64,000 bases of DNA from positions 45,460,005 through 45,524,004 of the forward strand of contig OY288248.1 of NCBI GenBank assembly GCA_958450325.1, read 5' to 3'. The notes under the pieces were generated by a model. The model saw nothing but the letters and a program-made list of their open reading frames with translations, did no database searches and was not told the origin of the DNA. Source of the DNA: Agrostemma githago (lineage: Eukaryota; Streptophyta; Magnoliopsida; Caryophyllales; Caryophyllaceae). Below are positions 9,155 to 20,740 of the stretch, in pieces. The first letter of the stretch is position 1, and every line of letters starts with the position of its first letter. Position numbers and translations under genes: made by a program.

Positions 9155-9235
9155 TTAGGGGTAGTAGCGCTTCAGCTGGTCCAAGTTGGTCGGGTTGACA
9201 AATTCATTCCCGTCCAGGTCTGTCAGCATCACTGC
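9155..9235 (-). pseudogene. pol: C-terminal end of Tat1 integrase
   Basis: The minus strand encodes the last residues of Tat pol (VMLTDLDGNEFVNPTNLDQ, then LKRYYP) and a TAA stop at 9155-9157. The piece was cut from the rest of integrase (13216 onward) by element B; the shared ACTGC marks the joint. Tat2 has the uninterrupted version ending at 58547. Confidence 0.85.
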
Positions 9236-10114
9236 TGATCCGAATCAAGGAGCTACCAATCCAAGTAAGGAAGTTCTAAAGAGCTCAACTAAAGAATACT
9301 AGCTCCTACTTAAGCTTAGTCCAGCTACATTAGCAATAATAAGAAGTCTTGGAGCTAGCTCGAGTTTTGAGCTGAATAAGGGAACAACTAATCAAGGTAA
9401 AATGAAGACATTAACTTAGGGTCACAATCATTCAAGCATGGGTAATGGACTGAAGTTAAGAAGGGTTTAAAGGTGGTTGTGTTCTCTTGGTGTACACGGT
9501 CAAAAGGCTCTCTTGTTAGCCTTGTTTTTGGCTCCATGTTCACACCATTGCCGCGCCTCATTACTCCTACTCAAGCTTTGTTTTCATCTCCATGTTCACA
9601 CAAAAAGACCACGGCTGATTACTCTTCATCAAGCTTTGGTTTTAACTCCTTGTTTACACTAGCTTTGTTTTTAACTCCAACCTTGTATTTAGCTCCTAGT
9701 TCACATTAGTCTTAGCTTTGTTATTGTCACCCTTGACCAACCGGTTTTAAGGGTCTTGTAGGCTATATATAGCCGGCCATTTGAAGGAATAAAGATCATC
9801 CCAATTTGCAAATTAAAAACCTGAGTAAAGTTAAGCTTTGTGCTTTCTTTGTTTCGTCTTTGTAGTTTACAAGACAAAGTCTAGAGTGAGTCGCGTTACA
9901 AGCTCTAAACTCGCTACTTCAATCGCGTTGTTTGATTTAGCACCCGCTTTGTTGAAGTATAGGTCTACTTCACCTAGCATACTAACCTTGGTTACGGTTC
10001 ATTCACGCTCAAAACTATCCTTTACTTTCTGTTTTGGTTACTTGTTTCACGTCCAATTCAGTTTACTAATCATATCTCTCATTCTTATTTCAAAGTTCAT
10101 ATCAACTCACATCA
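9236..10114 (+). repeat. 5' LTR of B (879 bp)
   Basis: It runs from TGATCCGAATCAAGG to CACATCA, with the TATA palindrome at 9761-9774. The first bases encode the tail PNQGATNPSKEVLKSSTKEY. That tail differs from the tail of the A/F/G subfamilies and defines a B/C-type LTR, also seen as the solo LTR at 15809-16686. Confidence 0.93.
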
Positions 10115-10155
10115 TTAGTGGTATCAGAGCTTTGGTCACCCATCTAGACGTAAGC

Positions 10156-12417
10156 ATGGCTGGAGTATTGAACTTTGAAGACCCTACCTTCCTGGAACAA
10201 CTAAAGAAGGCATTGGAGAACTTCCAACCCAAGAATTCTCGCTTCCAACCAAGGAGGGAACTGGTGGATAGGATCAAGGTAAACGAACTCCCTGAGTTTA
10301 ATGGCGGTACTGATCCTGAAGCTTACTTGGAGTGGGAAAGAAACATAGAGAAGCTCTTTGACTTCAAGGATTTGGAGGACGAAGAGAGGTGCAAATACGC
10401 CATCCTAAAGCTAAGCAAAGGGGCTTCCCTTTGGTATGAAGGACTTAAGGTACAACGCACCAGAAGTGGGAAAGGTAAGATTACTTCTTGGGAGTCCTTA
10501 AAACGTAAGCTACGTAAGAGGTATGTTCCAACTACGCACAAGTTGTCCTTATATAAAAAGATTGCTAACCTTGTACAAGGTAAAATGAGTGTTAGTGAAT
10601 ATATAGAGGAATTTGAGAACCTGGTTTTAATGGGAGAAGTAGAGGAAAATGAAGAAATAAAAATGGCTAGGTTCTTACGTGGGTTAAACCGTAGTATAGC
10701 TAATACGGTTGATTTGTGTCCATATTCTGATTTTGATACCTTATGTGGGTTGTGTCTAAAAATTGAGGCACAAGGAAAGGGAAGACATGAGGGTGAGTCT
10801 AGTAAGAGTCATGCTTGGTCACGAACAGATGACAGCAATAGAGTCAATCCTACTAGTTCTAATCAACCCCTTATTGTTAAGACTAACCCAGCACCCCCAC
10901 CTCAGTCTACACCCAAAACATCCACTGAAACTAGTCTATCTAAAGTACGTTGTTTCAAATGTCAAGGGTTTGGTCACTTCAAAAACGCTTGTCCTAACAA
11001 AAGAGTTGTAACCTTAAGGGAAGTAATCACAGTTAGGGATGAGTTATGGGAGGAGGAACAACGTATAGGGGCTGTTTTTAATGTCAATGAGGGAGAGGAA
11101 GAAGAGGAAGAAGATATTGAGTCTTATGAACCCCCAGCTTATGACACACTTCTAGTCCTTCGTACTCTACATACTAACCCAATTCAACAAGACACTGAAC
11201 AAAGAGACCAACTGTTTCATACTAAGTGTCAAGTGAAAGATAAATGGTGTAGTCTAATCATCGATGGAGGTAGTTGTACCAACGTTGCCTCAACAGAAAT
11301 GGTGGACAAACTAGGCCTAGCTACTACCAATCACCCTAACCCTTATGCCTTACATTGGTTAAACAACGGGAACAAGGTAAGGGTCACTAAACAAGTGAGG
11401 GTTGGATTAACCATGGGTTCCTACGTTGATGAGGTTTTATGTGATGTAATTCCTATGGATGCTTGTCACATACTATTAGGCCGTCCTTGGCAGTTTGATA
11501 GGGACGTAGTTCACCATGGAAGAAGGAATGAGTATGAGTTGAATGATAAAGGAAAGAAAATTATACTCAAACCCATGGCACCTCAAAGTGTTTGTAACAT
11601 GTTAGCAAATAGAGTCGGAAAACCCAGCCTCTCAATGTTTGCTAGTAAAATTGTAGAAGTGCATACTTTAGACAAAGGAGAGTTGGGTGCCACCAAAGAA
11701 GAACCCATCAAGATTAAAGGTGGCAGTAAAGGAACGCCATTTGAAGAGTGGCAAAGGAAACAAGGCGTTATTATCTCTAATGGAATGCCCTCCTATATGA
11801 TGCCTAGGAAAGATCCTGAGATCTTAAGGTATGTAGAAGGAAGGGGCGAAGACATGGTCTACGCGTTGTCTTGTAACAACACGCCTACAACCAGAGTTGG
11901 AATTGAGGATTGGAAGGACTACTACTCCATGGAGACTGAAGTACTGGCAAAACACAAGACTAACTCTTGTAGTACTTTTGATGACCTTATTTTGCAGGTG
12001 AGACTTCCTTCTAAAGGCAACCTCCTTTGCACTCCAAGGCATTCTAATTCAGGATACAAAATGAGAGCAGCCTACAAAGGAGAGCACAACAAAAACAGAA
12101 GTACAAGGCCCTTCATAAGGGATGACTTGTCTTTGGCTAACGTAAGTATGAAGGAGTTCCCAAACCAAGGAAAGAGCAAATGGAAGTCCCAACCAGAAGT
12201 TCCTCACAAGGGTAACCACAGAACTTGCAAGTTGAAGCTACTGGATGAGTATGGAGTTCAAGCCACCTTCCTAATAGAAGGCCTTCTTCTATACCTTGAT
12301 AAAGTTAACATTTCAGAATTGAGGACAATTCCTTGTCAAGGGGGAGGAGATGATCCGAATCAAGGAGCTACCAATCCAAGTAAGGAAGTTCTAAAGAGCT
12401 CAACTAAAGAATACTAG
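10156..12417 (+). CDS. gag: B Gag-protease-tail fusion protein, 753 aa
   Basis: The ATG at 10156 begins the conserved MAGVLNFEDP. Residues 1-250 are the Ty3-type capsid region (LEWERN, ASLWYEG, RYVPTTHKLSLYKKI, SVSEYIEEFENL). The nucleocapsid knuckle CFKCQGFGHFKNAC starts at residue 266. An acidic linker follows, and protease with its catalytic IDGGS has Asp370. After protease the frame passes from residues near 560 directly into short, divergent remnants of the RNase H/integrase junction and a reduced integrase C-terminus, ending TKEY inside the 3' LTR. RT, RNase H and the integrase DDE core are absent, but the frame stays open. It could supply Gag and protease; any such use in trans is inference. 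Confidence 0.87.
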   Translation: MAGVLNFEDPTFLEQLKKALENFQPKNSRFQPRRELVDRIKVNELPEFNGGTDPEAYLEWERNIEKLFDFKDLEDEERCKYAILKLSKGASLWYEGLKVQRTRSGKGKITSWESLKRKLRKRYVPTTHKLSLYKKIANLVQGKMSVSEYIEEFENLVLMGEVEENEEIKMARFLRGLNRSIANTVDLCPYSDFDTLCGLCLKIEAQGKGRHEGESSKSHAWSRTDDSNRVNPTSSNQPLIVKTNPAPPPQSTPKTSTETSLSKVRCFKCQGFGHFKNACPNKRVVTLREVITVRDELWEEEQRIGAVFNVNEGEEEEEEDIESYEPPAYDTLLVLRTLHTNPIQQDTEQRDQLFHTKCQVKDKWCSLIIDGGSCTNVASTEMVDKLGLATTNHPNPYALHWLNNGNKVRVTKQVRVGLTMGSYVDEVLCDVIPMDACHILLGRPWQFDRDVVHHGRRNEYELNDKGKKIILKPMAPQSVCNMLANRVGKPSLSMFASKIVEVHTLDKGELGATKEEPIKIKGGSKGTPFEEWQRKQGVIISNGMPSYMMPRKDPEILRYVEGRGEDMVYALSCNNTPTTRVGIEDWKDYYSMETEVLAKHKTNSCSTFDDLILQVRLPSKGNLLCTPRHSNSGYKMRAAYKGEHNKNRSTRPFIRDDLSLANVSMKEFPNQGKSKWKSQPEVPHKGNHRTCKLKLLDEYGVQATFLIEGLLLYLDKVNISELRTIPCQGGGDDPNQGATNPSKEVLKSSTKEY

Positions 12418-13215
12418 CTCCTACTTAAGCTTAGGCCAGCTACATTAGCAATAATAAGAAGTCTTGGAGCTAGCTCGAGTTTTGAGCTGAATAAGGGAAC
12501 AACTAATCAAGGTAAAATGAAGACATTAACTTAGGGTCACAATCATTCAAGCATGGGTAATGGACTGAAGTTAAGAAGGGTTTAAAGGTGGTTGTGTTCT
12601 CTTGGTGTACACGGTCAAAAGGCTCTCTTGTTAGCCTTGTTTTTGGCTCCATGTTCACACCATTGCCGCGCCTCATTACTCCTACTCAAGCTTTGTTTTC
12701 ATCTCCATGTTCACACAAAAAGACCACGGCTGATTACTCTTCATCAAGCTTTGGTTTTAACTCCTTGTTTACACTAGCTTTGTTTTTAACTCCAACCTTG
12801 TATTTAGCTCCTAGTTCACATTAGTCTTAGCTTTGTTATTGTCACCCTTGACCAACCGGTTTTAAGGGTCTTGTAGGCCATTTGAAGGAATAAAGATCAT
12901 CCCAATTTGCAAATTAAAAACCTGAGTAAAGTTAAGCTTTGTGCTTTCTTTGTTTCGTCTTTGTAGTTTACAAGACAAAGTCTAGAGTGAGTCGCGTTAC
13001 AAGCTCTAAACTCGCTACTTCAATCGCGTTGTTTGATTTAGCACCCGCTTTGTTGAAGTATAGGTCTACTTCACCTAGCATACTATCCTTGGTTACGGTT
13101 CATTCACGCTCAAAACTATCCTTTACTTTCTGTTTTGGTTACTTGTTTCACGTCCAATTCAGTTTACTAATCATATCTCTCATTCTTATTTCAAAGTTCA
13201 TATCAACTCACATCA
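12351..13215 (+). repeat. 3' LTR of B (865 bp), TATA box deleted
   Basis: It matches the 5' LTR except for about two substitutions and loss of 14 bp (the TATATATAGCCGGC equivalent of 9764-9777). The loss joins two GGC triplets and removes the TATA palindrome. It also encodes the protein tail up to 12417. Confidence 0.92.
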
Positions 13216-15808
13216 ACTGCTCCTCCTGATAGAACCTTCTTTACCAGATATGGCCCAGCCCAATTGGGTTTGAATTTTCCTCTTGGGTCAACCGGTAGTA
13301 ATGCACGGACCGATTTGAGAACCAGATCCCCTTCCTTGATATTCCTGGGCCTAACTCTTTTGTTAAAAGCCGTTGGATCCTTTTTTGATATATTTGGATG
13401 TTATTGAGGGCCCGAGACCGCCGTTCGTCCAAAAGAACTAATGAGTCATATCGGGCTTGAACCCAATCCGCTTCGGGTACTTGACTTTCTAGCAAAATTC
13501 TGAGAGACGGTACCTCCAATTCGACTGGTTGGACTGCTTCCATTCCGTATGTCAAATAATACGGAGTTACCCCGGTTGCAGTACGAATCGATGTCCGATA
13601 CCCCCATAGGGCAAAGGGTATTTTATCGGGCCAGTCCCGATAGTTATCAGCCATCTTTTTAAGTATGGTGACGATTGTTTTATTAGCAGCTTCTACCACT
13701 CCATTCGTTTGGGGACGGTAAGACGAAGATGTATGCCTTTGGATTTTATATTTTGCTAGCAAGGTAGCGGTTTCGGCTTGGAAATGGGTCCCGTGGTCAC
13801 TAATGAACTCGTGCGGGATCCCGTACCGGCATATAATTTTATTTTGGATAAATTTGGCAACATGCTTGGCATTCAAGATCCGGTATGACTCGGCTTCGAC
13901 CCATTTGGTGAAATAGTCGATAGCCACCAAAATGAAACAGTGACCTTCTGTCCCGGAAAGGTTTACCTTTCCAATTATATCAATCCCCCATGTCGAAAAT
14001 GGCCATGGTGATGTCATGGTGTATAGCAGGGACGATGGCATATGTTGAACGTTGGCGAAAATTTGACAATTATGGCAGTGTTTGACATATGACTGACAGT
14101 CGGTTTCCATACTGTTCCAGTAGTATCCGAGCCTCATGATTTTTGGGGCTAGCATATGGGCATTCATATGCGGGCCGTTTTCACCGCCGTGCACCTCGGC
14201 CATTACCTTTCCGGCCTGGGTTTTGTCGATACATAGGAGTAAAGCCCCCTGTGCCGTCTTTTTGTATAACTGACCATCGTCCGTACGAATGAATTGGGTG
14301 GCCAATCTTCGCAGGGCTTTCTTGGCCCGGTTTTCAGTTCCCGGGGGATATTCTCCCGTAGTCAAATAGGTTTGAACAGCCTGGTACTAGGGTTCTGGAT
14401 CAGTGATTTCGATATCTTGAATGGCATTGATATATGCCGGCTCGGACCGTCTTTCGACACAAATCGGCATGCCGGTCATGTGATCCGGGATATTTAGTAA
14501 GGATGCCAATTTGGAGAGTGCATCCGCGAACTGATTTTCTTCCCGTGGTAGGTAGATATATTTTACCTTCTGGAATTGCTTCTCTAGAACCCTTACTCGC
14601 GCTTGGTAAGCCACGAGATTGGCATTCCGAGTTTTCTAGTTTTGAAGAGCTTGATTGATAACCAGAGATGAGTCCCCGTGAACCCGGAGATTTGTAACTC
14701 CTAAATCAGCGGCCGCTTGCAATCCGTGGATGCATGCTTCATACTCGGCCGCGTTATTAGTCACGTCGAAATCCAGTTTGATGGATAACGGCATATGTTC
14801 CCCTTTGGGTGATATTAGGAGAATACCGATCCCGAATCCTCGAAAATTGGATGCCCCGTCGAAGTATAGATCCCATGTTTCGGTGTCAGTATGGAATATA
14901 TCTTCGTCTGGGAAGGACCAAGTATCGGTGTGCCCTTCTTCGGTTATGGGACTATCGGCAAGAAATTTGGCTACCACTCGGCCTTTGATAGCTTTTAGTG
15001 GAACAAACTTGAGGTCGAATTCTGCTAGCATTAAAGTCCATCTAGAAATTCTTCCGCTGAGAACGGGCTTTTCGAAGAGGTATTTGATTGGATCCATTTT
15101 GGATAGTACCTGAACCTCGTAGCTGAGCATATAATGTCGGAGCTTCTTAGTGGCCCAAACAAGAGCTAAGCATGTCTTTTCGAGCATGGTATATTTGCAC
15201 TCATACTCTAGGAATTTTTTGCTGATGTAATAAATGGCTCGTTCTTCAGAATCGACTGTCTGGGCCAACATAGCCCCCATGGCTGTCTCGGTCGTTGTTA
15301 GGTATAACGACAGAGTCCAACCGGGTTGAGGTGGCATTAGGACTGGCGGGGCAGACAGGATATCTTTAATTTTGTCGAAGGCAGCTTGGCACTTGTCATC
15401 CCACAGTATCTGTTCCCCTACTTTCAGTTTCTTGAAAATTGGTTCACAAACCATGGTCAGTATGGAAATGAACCGACTGATATATTCGACTTTCCCGAGA
15501 AAACCCCTTATTTCTTTTTCGGTTTTAGGAGGTTGCATCACGGTAATGGCTTTGATTTTAGCTGGGTCGACCTCGATACCACGTTGGCTAACGATATGGC
15601 CCAGTAATTTGCCCGATGTTACCCCAAAAATGCACTTTAGGGGGTTTAGTCTCATGTTGTATTTGCGCAGTCGGGTGAAGAATTTTCTTAGGGCGGTAAT
15701 GTGACCATCCCGTTTTTTGGATTTGACGATAATGTTGTCCACATAAACTTCTACTTCTTTATGCATCATGTCATGTAGTAAGGTTGTAGCGGTTCGTTGG
15801 TATGTAGC
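13216..15808 (-). pseudogene. pol: Tat1 pol: RT C-terminal half, RNase H domains, integrase (broken)
   Basis: Read on the minus strand from 15808 down. The RT part has YVDN in place of YVDD (near 15735), a change of the second catalytic Asp. A Ty3-type RNase H region follows, then the Tat-specific additional RNase H (DLYFDGASNFRG ... NNAAEYEA ... VHGDSSL). Integrase comes next, with its zinc finger (HMNAHM ... CHNCQ) and DDE core (WGIDIIGK, ISDHGTHF, GVVEAANK). TAG stops at 14636-14638 and 14387-14389 replace Trp codons that Tat2 keeps. A 1-nt loss near 13370 shifts the frame in the C-terminal domain. It lies between B on the left and a solo LTR on the right. Confidence 0.88.
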
Positions 15809-16686
15809 TGATGTGAGTTGATATGAACTTTGAAACAAGAATGAGAGATATGATTAGTATTCTGAAATGGACGTGAAACAAGTAACCAAAACAGAAGGTA
15901 AAGATAGTTTGAGGATGAATAAACCGTAACCAAAGGATAGTATGCTAGGTGAAGTAGACCTATACTTCAACAAAGCGCTTTGCTAGATCAAACACTCGAT
16001 TGAAATAGCGAGTTTAGAGCTTGTAACGCGACTCACTCTAGACCTTGTCTTGTAAACTACAAAGACGAAACAAAAGGAAGCTTCAAAGCTTAACTTTTAC
16101 TTGGGTTTTAATTTGCAAATTGGATGTCTTTTATTCCTTCAAATGGCCGGCTATTTATAGCCTACAAGACCCTTAAAACCGGTTGGTTAAGGGTGACAAT
16201 AACAAAGCTAGACTAATGTGAACTAGGAGCTAAATACAAGGTTGGAGTTAAAAACAAAGCTAGTGTAAACAAGGAGTTAAAACCAAAGCTTGATGAAGAG
16301 TAATCAGCCGTGGTCTTCTTGTGTGAACATGGAGATGAAAACAAAGCTTGAGTAGGAGTAATGAGGCGCGGCAATGGTGTGAACATGGAGCCAAAAACAA
16401 GGCTAACAAGAGAGCCTTTTGACCGTGTACACCATGAGAACACAACCAGCTTTAAACCCTTCTTAACTTCCGTTCATTACCCATGCTTGAATGATTGTGA
16501 CCCTAAGTTAATGTCTTCATTTTACCTTGATTAGTTGCTCCCTTATTCAGCTCAAAACTCGAGCTAGCTCCAAGACTTCTTATTATTGCTAATGTAGCTG
16601 GCCTAAGCTTAAGTAGGAGCTAGTATTCTTTAGTTGAGCTCTTTAGAACTTCCTTACTTGGATTGGTAGCTCCTTGATTCGGATCA
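15809..16686 (-). repeat. Solo CRM LTR, B/C type (878 bp), TSD GTAGC
   Basis: On the minus strand it runs TGATCCGAATC...CACATCA. GTAGC is duplicated at 15804-15808 and 16687-16691. It sits inside Tat1 RT, splitting FGLINAGAT from YQRTATTLL. No internal sequence remains, so it arose by LTR-LTR recombination after insertion. It is close to the LTR of B. Confidence 0.94.
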
Positions 16687-17478
16687 GTAGCCCCGGCGTT
16701 AATGAGACCGAACGGCATGACGGTATAACAGTAAGTACCCCAAGGTGTAGTGAAGGTGGTCTTACCCATATCTTCCTCTGCCATCTTGATTTGATTGTAC
16801 CCGACATACCCGTCCATAAATGATAGAAGGGCATGATCGGCCGTGTTGTCCACCAGTATGTCGATGTGTGGCAACGAAAAGTCATCTTTCGGGCTAGCCT
16901 TATTAAGGTCCCGAAAATCTACACATACCCGCACCTTGCCGTCCTTCTTGGGTACCGGCACGATGTTTGTGACCCAGTCTGGATATTCAGACACATGTAT
17001 GAAGCCGGCTTTAAATTGCTTGTCGACCTCTTCTTTGACTTTGAGAGACCACTCGGGTCTCATCCTGCGGAGCTTCTGTTTTACCGACTTACACCCATCC
17101 TTAATGGGTATACGGTGTTCGGCTATTTCCCGGTCTATCCCCGGCATGTCCTTGTAGGACCATGCAAAGACGTCTTTAAACTCTTGGAGGAGGTTCGTGA
17201 ATTGTTGTCTCTCCTCGGGATCTAAGGATGACCCTATCTTAAGCATCTGGGGCTCTAATGTTGTTCCCACATTGATAGACTCGGTTTCTTCGATTACCGG
17301 GTCTCGGGATTCCCTCTGTTCCAGTTGCTCGATCAGATGCGGAGGTAAGGATACCTGTTCGTCGGGTTTCTCAATGTCATTGCACAAAATATTTTTGAAA
17401 TTGAAAGTATTTTGAAAATAAGGCTAGTCGTAAGCAGAACGGTTATCGTTATTATTGATAGAAAACTTGGAAAACAGC
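16687..17478 (-). pseudogene. pol: Tat1 pol: protease-RT linker and RT N-terminal half
   Basis: On the minus strand it encodes the linker (NDIEKPDEQV), the RT entry (LKVKEEVDKQFKAGFI), VPVPKKDGKVRVCVDFRDLN, then GYNQIKMAEED and the PFGLINAG motif before the solo LTR. These are standard Ty3 RT motifs in the Tat style. The Tat2 counterpart is at 45950-46048 plus 51000-51660. It is bounded on the right by element E (ACAGC duplication at 17474-17478). Confidence 0.87.
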
Positions 17479-17602
17479 TGACGGGTGGGATTTGCCGTGG
17501 ATCCCGCCGATCAAATAAAACCAACTATTCCTAACTGGGTAGCTAGGGCAAGTCGGGACGAATCCACGGGGATGGGGTGTCGGACTAAGGTATGCTACGG
17601 TC

Positions 17603-18478
17603 TGATCCGAATCAAGAAGCTACTAATCCAAGTAAGGAAGTACTAAAGAGCTCAATGAAAGAATACTAGCTCCTACATAAACATAGTCCAGCTACATTAG
17701 CACTAATAAGGAGTCATCTTCAATTATGGAGCTAGCTCGAGTTTGAGCTGAATAAAGGAGCAATTAATCAAGGTATAATGAAGACATTAACATGGGTTCA
17801 CACTCATTCAAGCATGGGAAGTATACTGAAGTTATGAAGGTGTTTAAAGCTGATTATGTTCACATGGTGTACCACGACTAAAGGCCCCCTTGTGAGCTTT
17901 GTTTTTGGCTCCATGTTCACATAGATGCCGCGCCTCATTACTCCTTGTTCAAGCTTTGTTTTCAACTCCCTGTTCACATGGTGTGCCACGGCTGAGTGCT
18001 CTTCATCAAGCATTGTTATTAGCTCCTAGTTTACATTACTTTGTTATTAGCTCCTAGCTTTGTTATTAGCTCCATGTTCACATAGGTGTAACTTTGTTTT
18101 TGTCACCCCTAATCAGCCGAGTTTAAGGTCTGATTGTAGGCTATATATAGCCATTTAGTTGAATGAATAAGACATCCAATTGGCATATCAAAAACCTGAG
18201 TAAAGCTAAGCTTTCTTTTACGTCCTTGTTGTTTACAAGACAAAGTCTAGAGTAAGTCGCGTTACAAGCTCTAAACTCGCTATTTCAATCGAGTGTTTGA
18301 TCTAGCAACCGCTTTGTTGGAGTATAGGTCTACTTCACCTAGCATACTATCCTTGGTTACAGTTTATTCATCCTTAAAACTATCCTTTCATTCTGTTTTG
18401 GTCACTTGTTTACGTTCCATTTCAGAGTACTAATCCTACTTCATATTCTTGTTTCAAAGTTCATATCAACTCACATCA
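17603..18478 (+). repeat. 5' LTR of C (876 bp)
   Basis: It starts TGATCCGAATCAAG, ends CACATCA, and contains the TATA palindrome and repeated TTGTTATTAGCTCC units. It is equal in length to the 3' copy. Confidence 0.93.
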
Positions 18479-18518
18479 TTAGTGGTATCAGAGCTTTGGT
18501 CATCAAGGAAACGTAAGA

Positions 18519-20740
18519 ATGGCAGGAGTATTGAACTTTGAAGATCCTACCTTCCTGGAACAACTAAAGAAGGCATTGGAGAACTTCCAGCCAAAGAATT
18601 CTCGCTTCCAACCAAGGAGGGAACCGGTGGACAAGATCAAGGTAAATGAACTTCCTGAGTTTAATGGTGGTATTGATCCTGAAGTTTACTTGGAGTGGGA
18701 AAGAAACATGGAGAAGCTCTTTGATTTCAAGGATTTGGAGGACGAAGAAAGGTGCAAATACGCCATCCTAAAGCTAAGCAAAGGGGCTTCCCTTTGGTAT
18801 GAAGGGATGAAGGTACAACGCACCAGAAGTGGAAAGGGTAAGATTACTTCTTGGGAGTCCTTAAAACGTAAACTACGTAAGAGGTATGTCCCAACTACGC
18901 ACAAGTTATCCTTATACAAAAAGATTGCTAACCTTGTACAAGGAAAAATGAGTGTTAGTGAATACATAGAAGAATTTGAGAACTTGGTTCTAATGGGAGA
19001 AGTAGAAGAAAATGAAGAGATAAAAATGGCTAGGTTCTTACGTGGGTTAAATCGTAGTATAGCCAATACGGTTGATTTGTGTCCTTATTCTGATTTTGAT
19101 ACCTTGTGTGGGTTGTGTCTAAAAATTGAGGCACAAGGGAAGGGAAGACATGAGGGTGAGTCTAGTAAGAGTCATGCTTGGTCTAGAACAGATGATGGTA
19201 ATAGAGTCAATCCTACTAATACTAATCAACCCCTTATTGTTAAGAGTAACCCCGCACCCCCACCTCAATCTACCACCAAAACAACCACTGAAACTAGTCT
19301 ATCTAAAGTACGCTGTTTCAAATGTCAAGGATTTGGTCACTATAAAAACGCTTGCCCTAACAAAAGAGTTGTGACCTTAAGGGAAGTGATCACTGTTAGG
19401 GATGAGTTATGGGAAGAGGAACAACGTATAGGGGCTGTTTTCAATGTTAATGAGGAAGAGGAAGGGGAAGAGGAGGATTTTGAGGCTTATGAACCCCCAG
19501 CTTATGATACACTCTTAGTACTACGTACCTTACATGCTAACCCCATTCAACATGACACTGAACAAAGAGACCAACTATTCCATACTAAGTGTCAAGTTAA
19601 AGACAAATGGTGTAGTTTAATCATTGATGGAGGTAGTTGTACCAACGTTGCCTCAACTGAAATGGTAGACAAACTAGGTCTAGCTACTTCTAATCACCCT
19701 AACCCTTATGTTTTACATTGGTTAAACAACGGGAACAAAGTAAGGGTCACTAAACAAGTAAGGGTTGGCTTAACCATGGGTTCCTACGCTGATGAGGTTT
19801 TGTGTGATGTGATTCCTATGGATGCTTGTCACATACTATTAGGCCGTCCTTGGCAGTTTGATAGGGACGTAATTCACCATGGGAGGAGGAATGAGTATGA
19901 ATTGAGTGATAAGGGAAAGAAAATTGTACTCAAACCCATGACACCCCAAAACGTATGTAACATATTAGCAAATCGAGTAGGAAAGCCCAACCTCTCAATG
20001 TTTGCTGGTAAAGATGTGGAAGTACATACTCTAGAAGAGAGGGAGTTTGAGGCCACTAAAGAAGAACCAATTAAGATTAAGAGTGGTAGTGAAGGGAAGC
20101 AATTGGAAGAGTGGCAAAAAGATCATGAAGTCTTAAGGTATGAAGATGGTAAGATCAAAGGCATGGTTGACACTTTGTCTTGTCACAACACGCATTCAAC
20201 CACCCTAGATACAAGCACACTTGGGATTGAGAATTTGAAGGACTACTACTCCATGGAAACTGAAGTACTTCCCAAGCACAAGACTAATTCTCTTGGTACT
20301 TTTGATGAGCTTGTTTTGCAGGTAAAACTTCCTTTTAAAAATAACTCCTTTGCACCCCAGGGCATTCTAATTTAGAGTACATAACAAGAGAAGCCTACAA
20401 AGGAGAACACAACAAAAACAGAAGTACGAGACTCTTCCTAAGGGGTGACTTGGCTTTGGTTAACTTGAGGAAGGAGAGGGTTCCAAACAAAGGAAAGAAC
20501 AGGTTGAAGCCACAACCAGAAGTTCCATACAAGGGTAACAACAACGCTTGCAAGATGAAGTTGCCGGATGATTATGGAGTTCAAGCCACGTTCCTAATGG
20601 AAGATCTTTCTCTTTACCTTGATAAAGTCGACATTTCAGAATTGAGGACAATTCCTTTTCAAGGGGGAGGAGATGATCCGAATCAAGAAGCTACTAATCC
20701 AAGTAAAGAAGTACTAAAGAGCTCAATGAAAGAATACTAG
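18519..20740 (+). pseudogene. gag: C Gag-protease-tail frame, one frameshift
   Basis: The ATG at 18519 starts MAGVLNFEDP. Capsid, the knuckle CFKCQGFGHYKNAC and protease (IDGGS, Asp370) are intact. The frame then enters the same pruned tail as B, with RT, RNase H and the integrase core missing. Compared with B, one base is missing near 20345 (AACTCC for AACCTCC), which ends the main frame at 20375. The original frame resumes and ends at 20740 with MKEY in the 3' LTR. Up to the shift 618 residues are open, so Gag and protease could still be made. Confidence 0.85.

Larger units (their letters stand above)
9236..13215 (+). mobile_element. Non-autonomous CRM element B (4.0 kb), TSD ACTGC
   Basis: This is a complete element with an 879-bp 5' LTR, a tRNA-iMet site, an open gag-protease-tail ORF, a polypurine tract and an 865-bp 3' LTR. 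The target duplication ACTGC is at 9231-9235 and 13216-13220. It lies in the integrase end of Tat1, in opposite orientation to Tat1. By eye the LTRs differ at about two positions plus one 14-bp deletion, so insertion is recent even though RT and integrase are missing. Confidence 0.94.

Noticed and set aside
9473..9709. A short ORF recurring at 9473-9709, 12588-12824 and 16213-16443
   Set aside because: It is the U3 part of the B/C-type LTR, repeated only because the LTR is repeated. There is no start context or domain.
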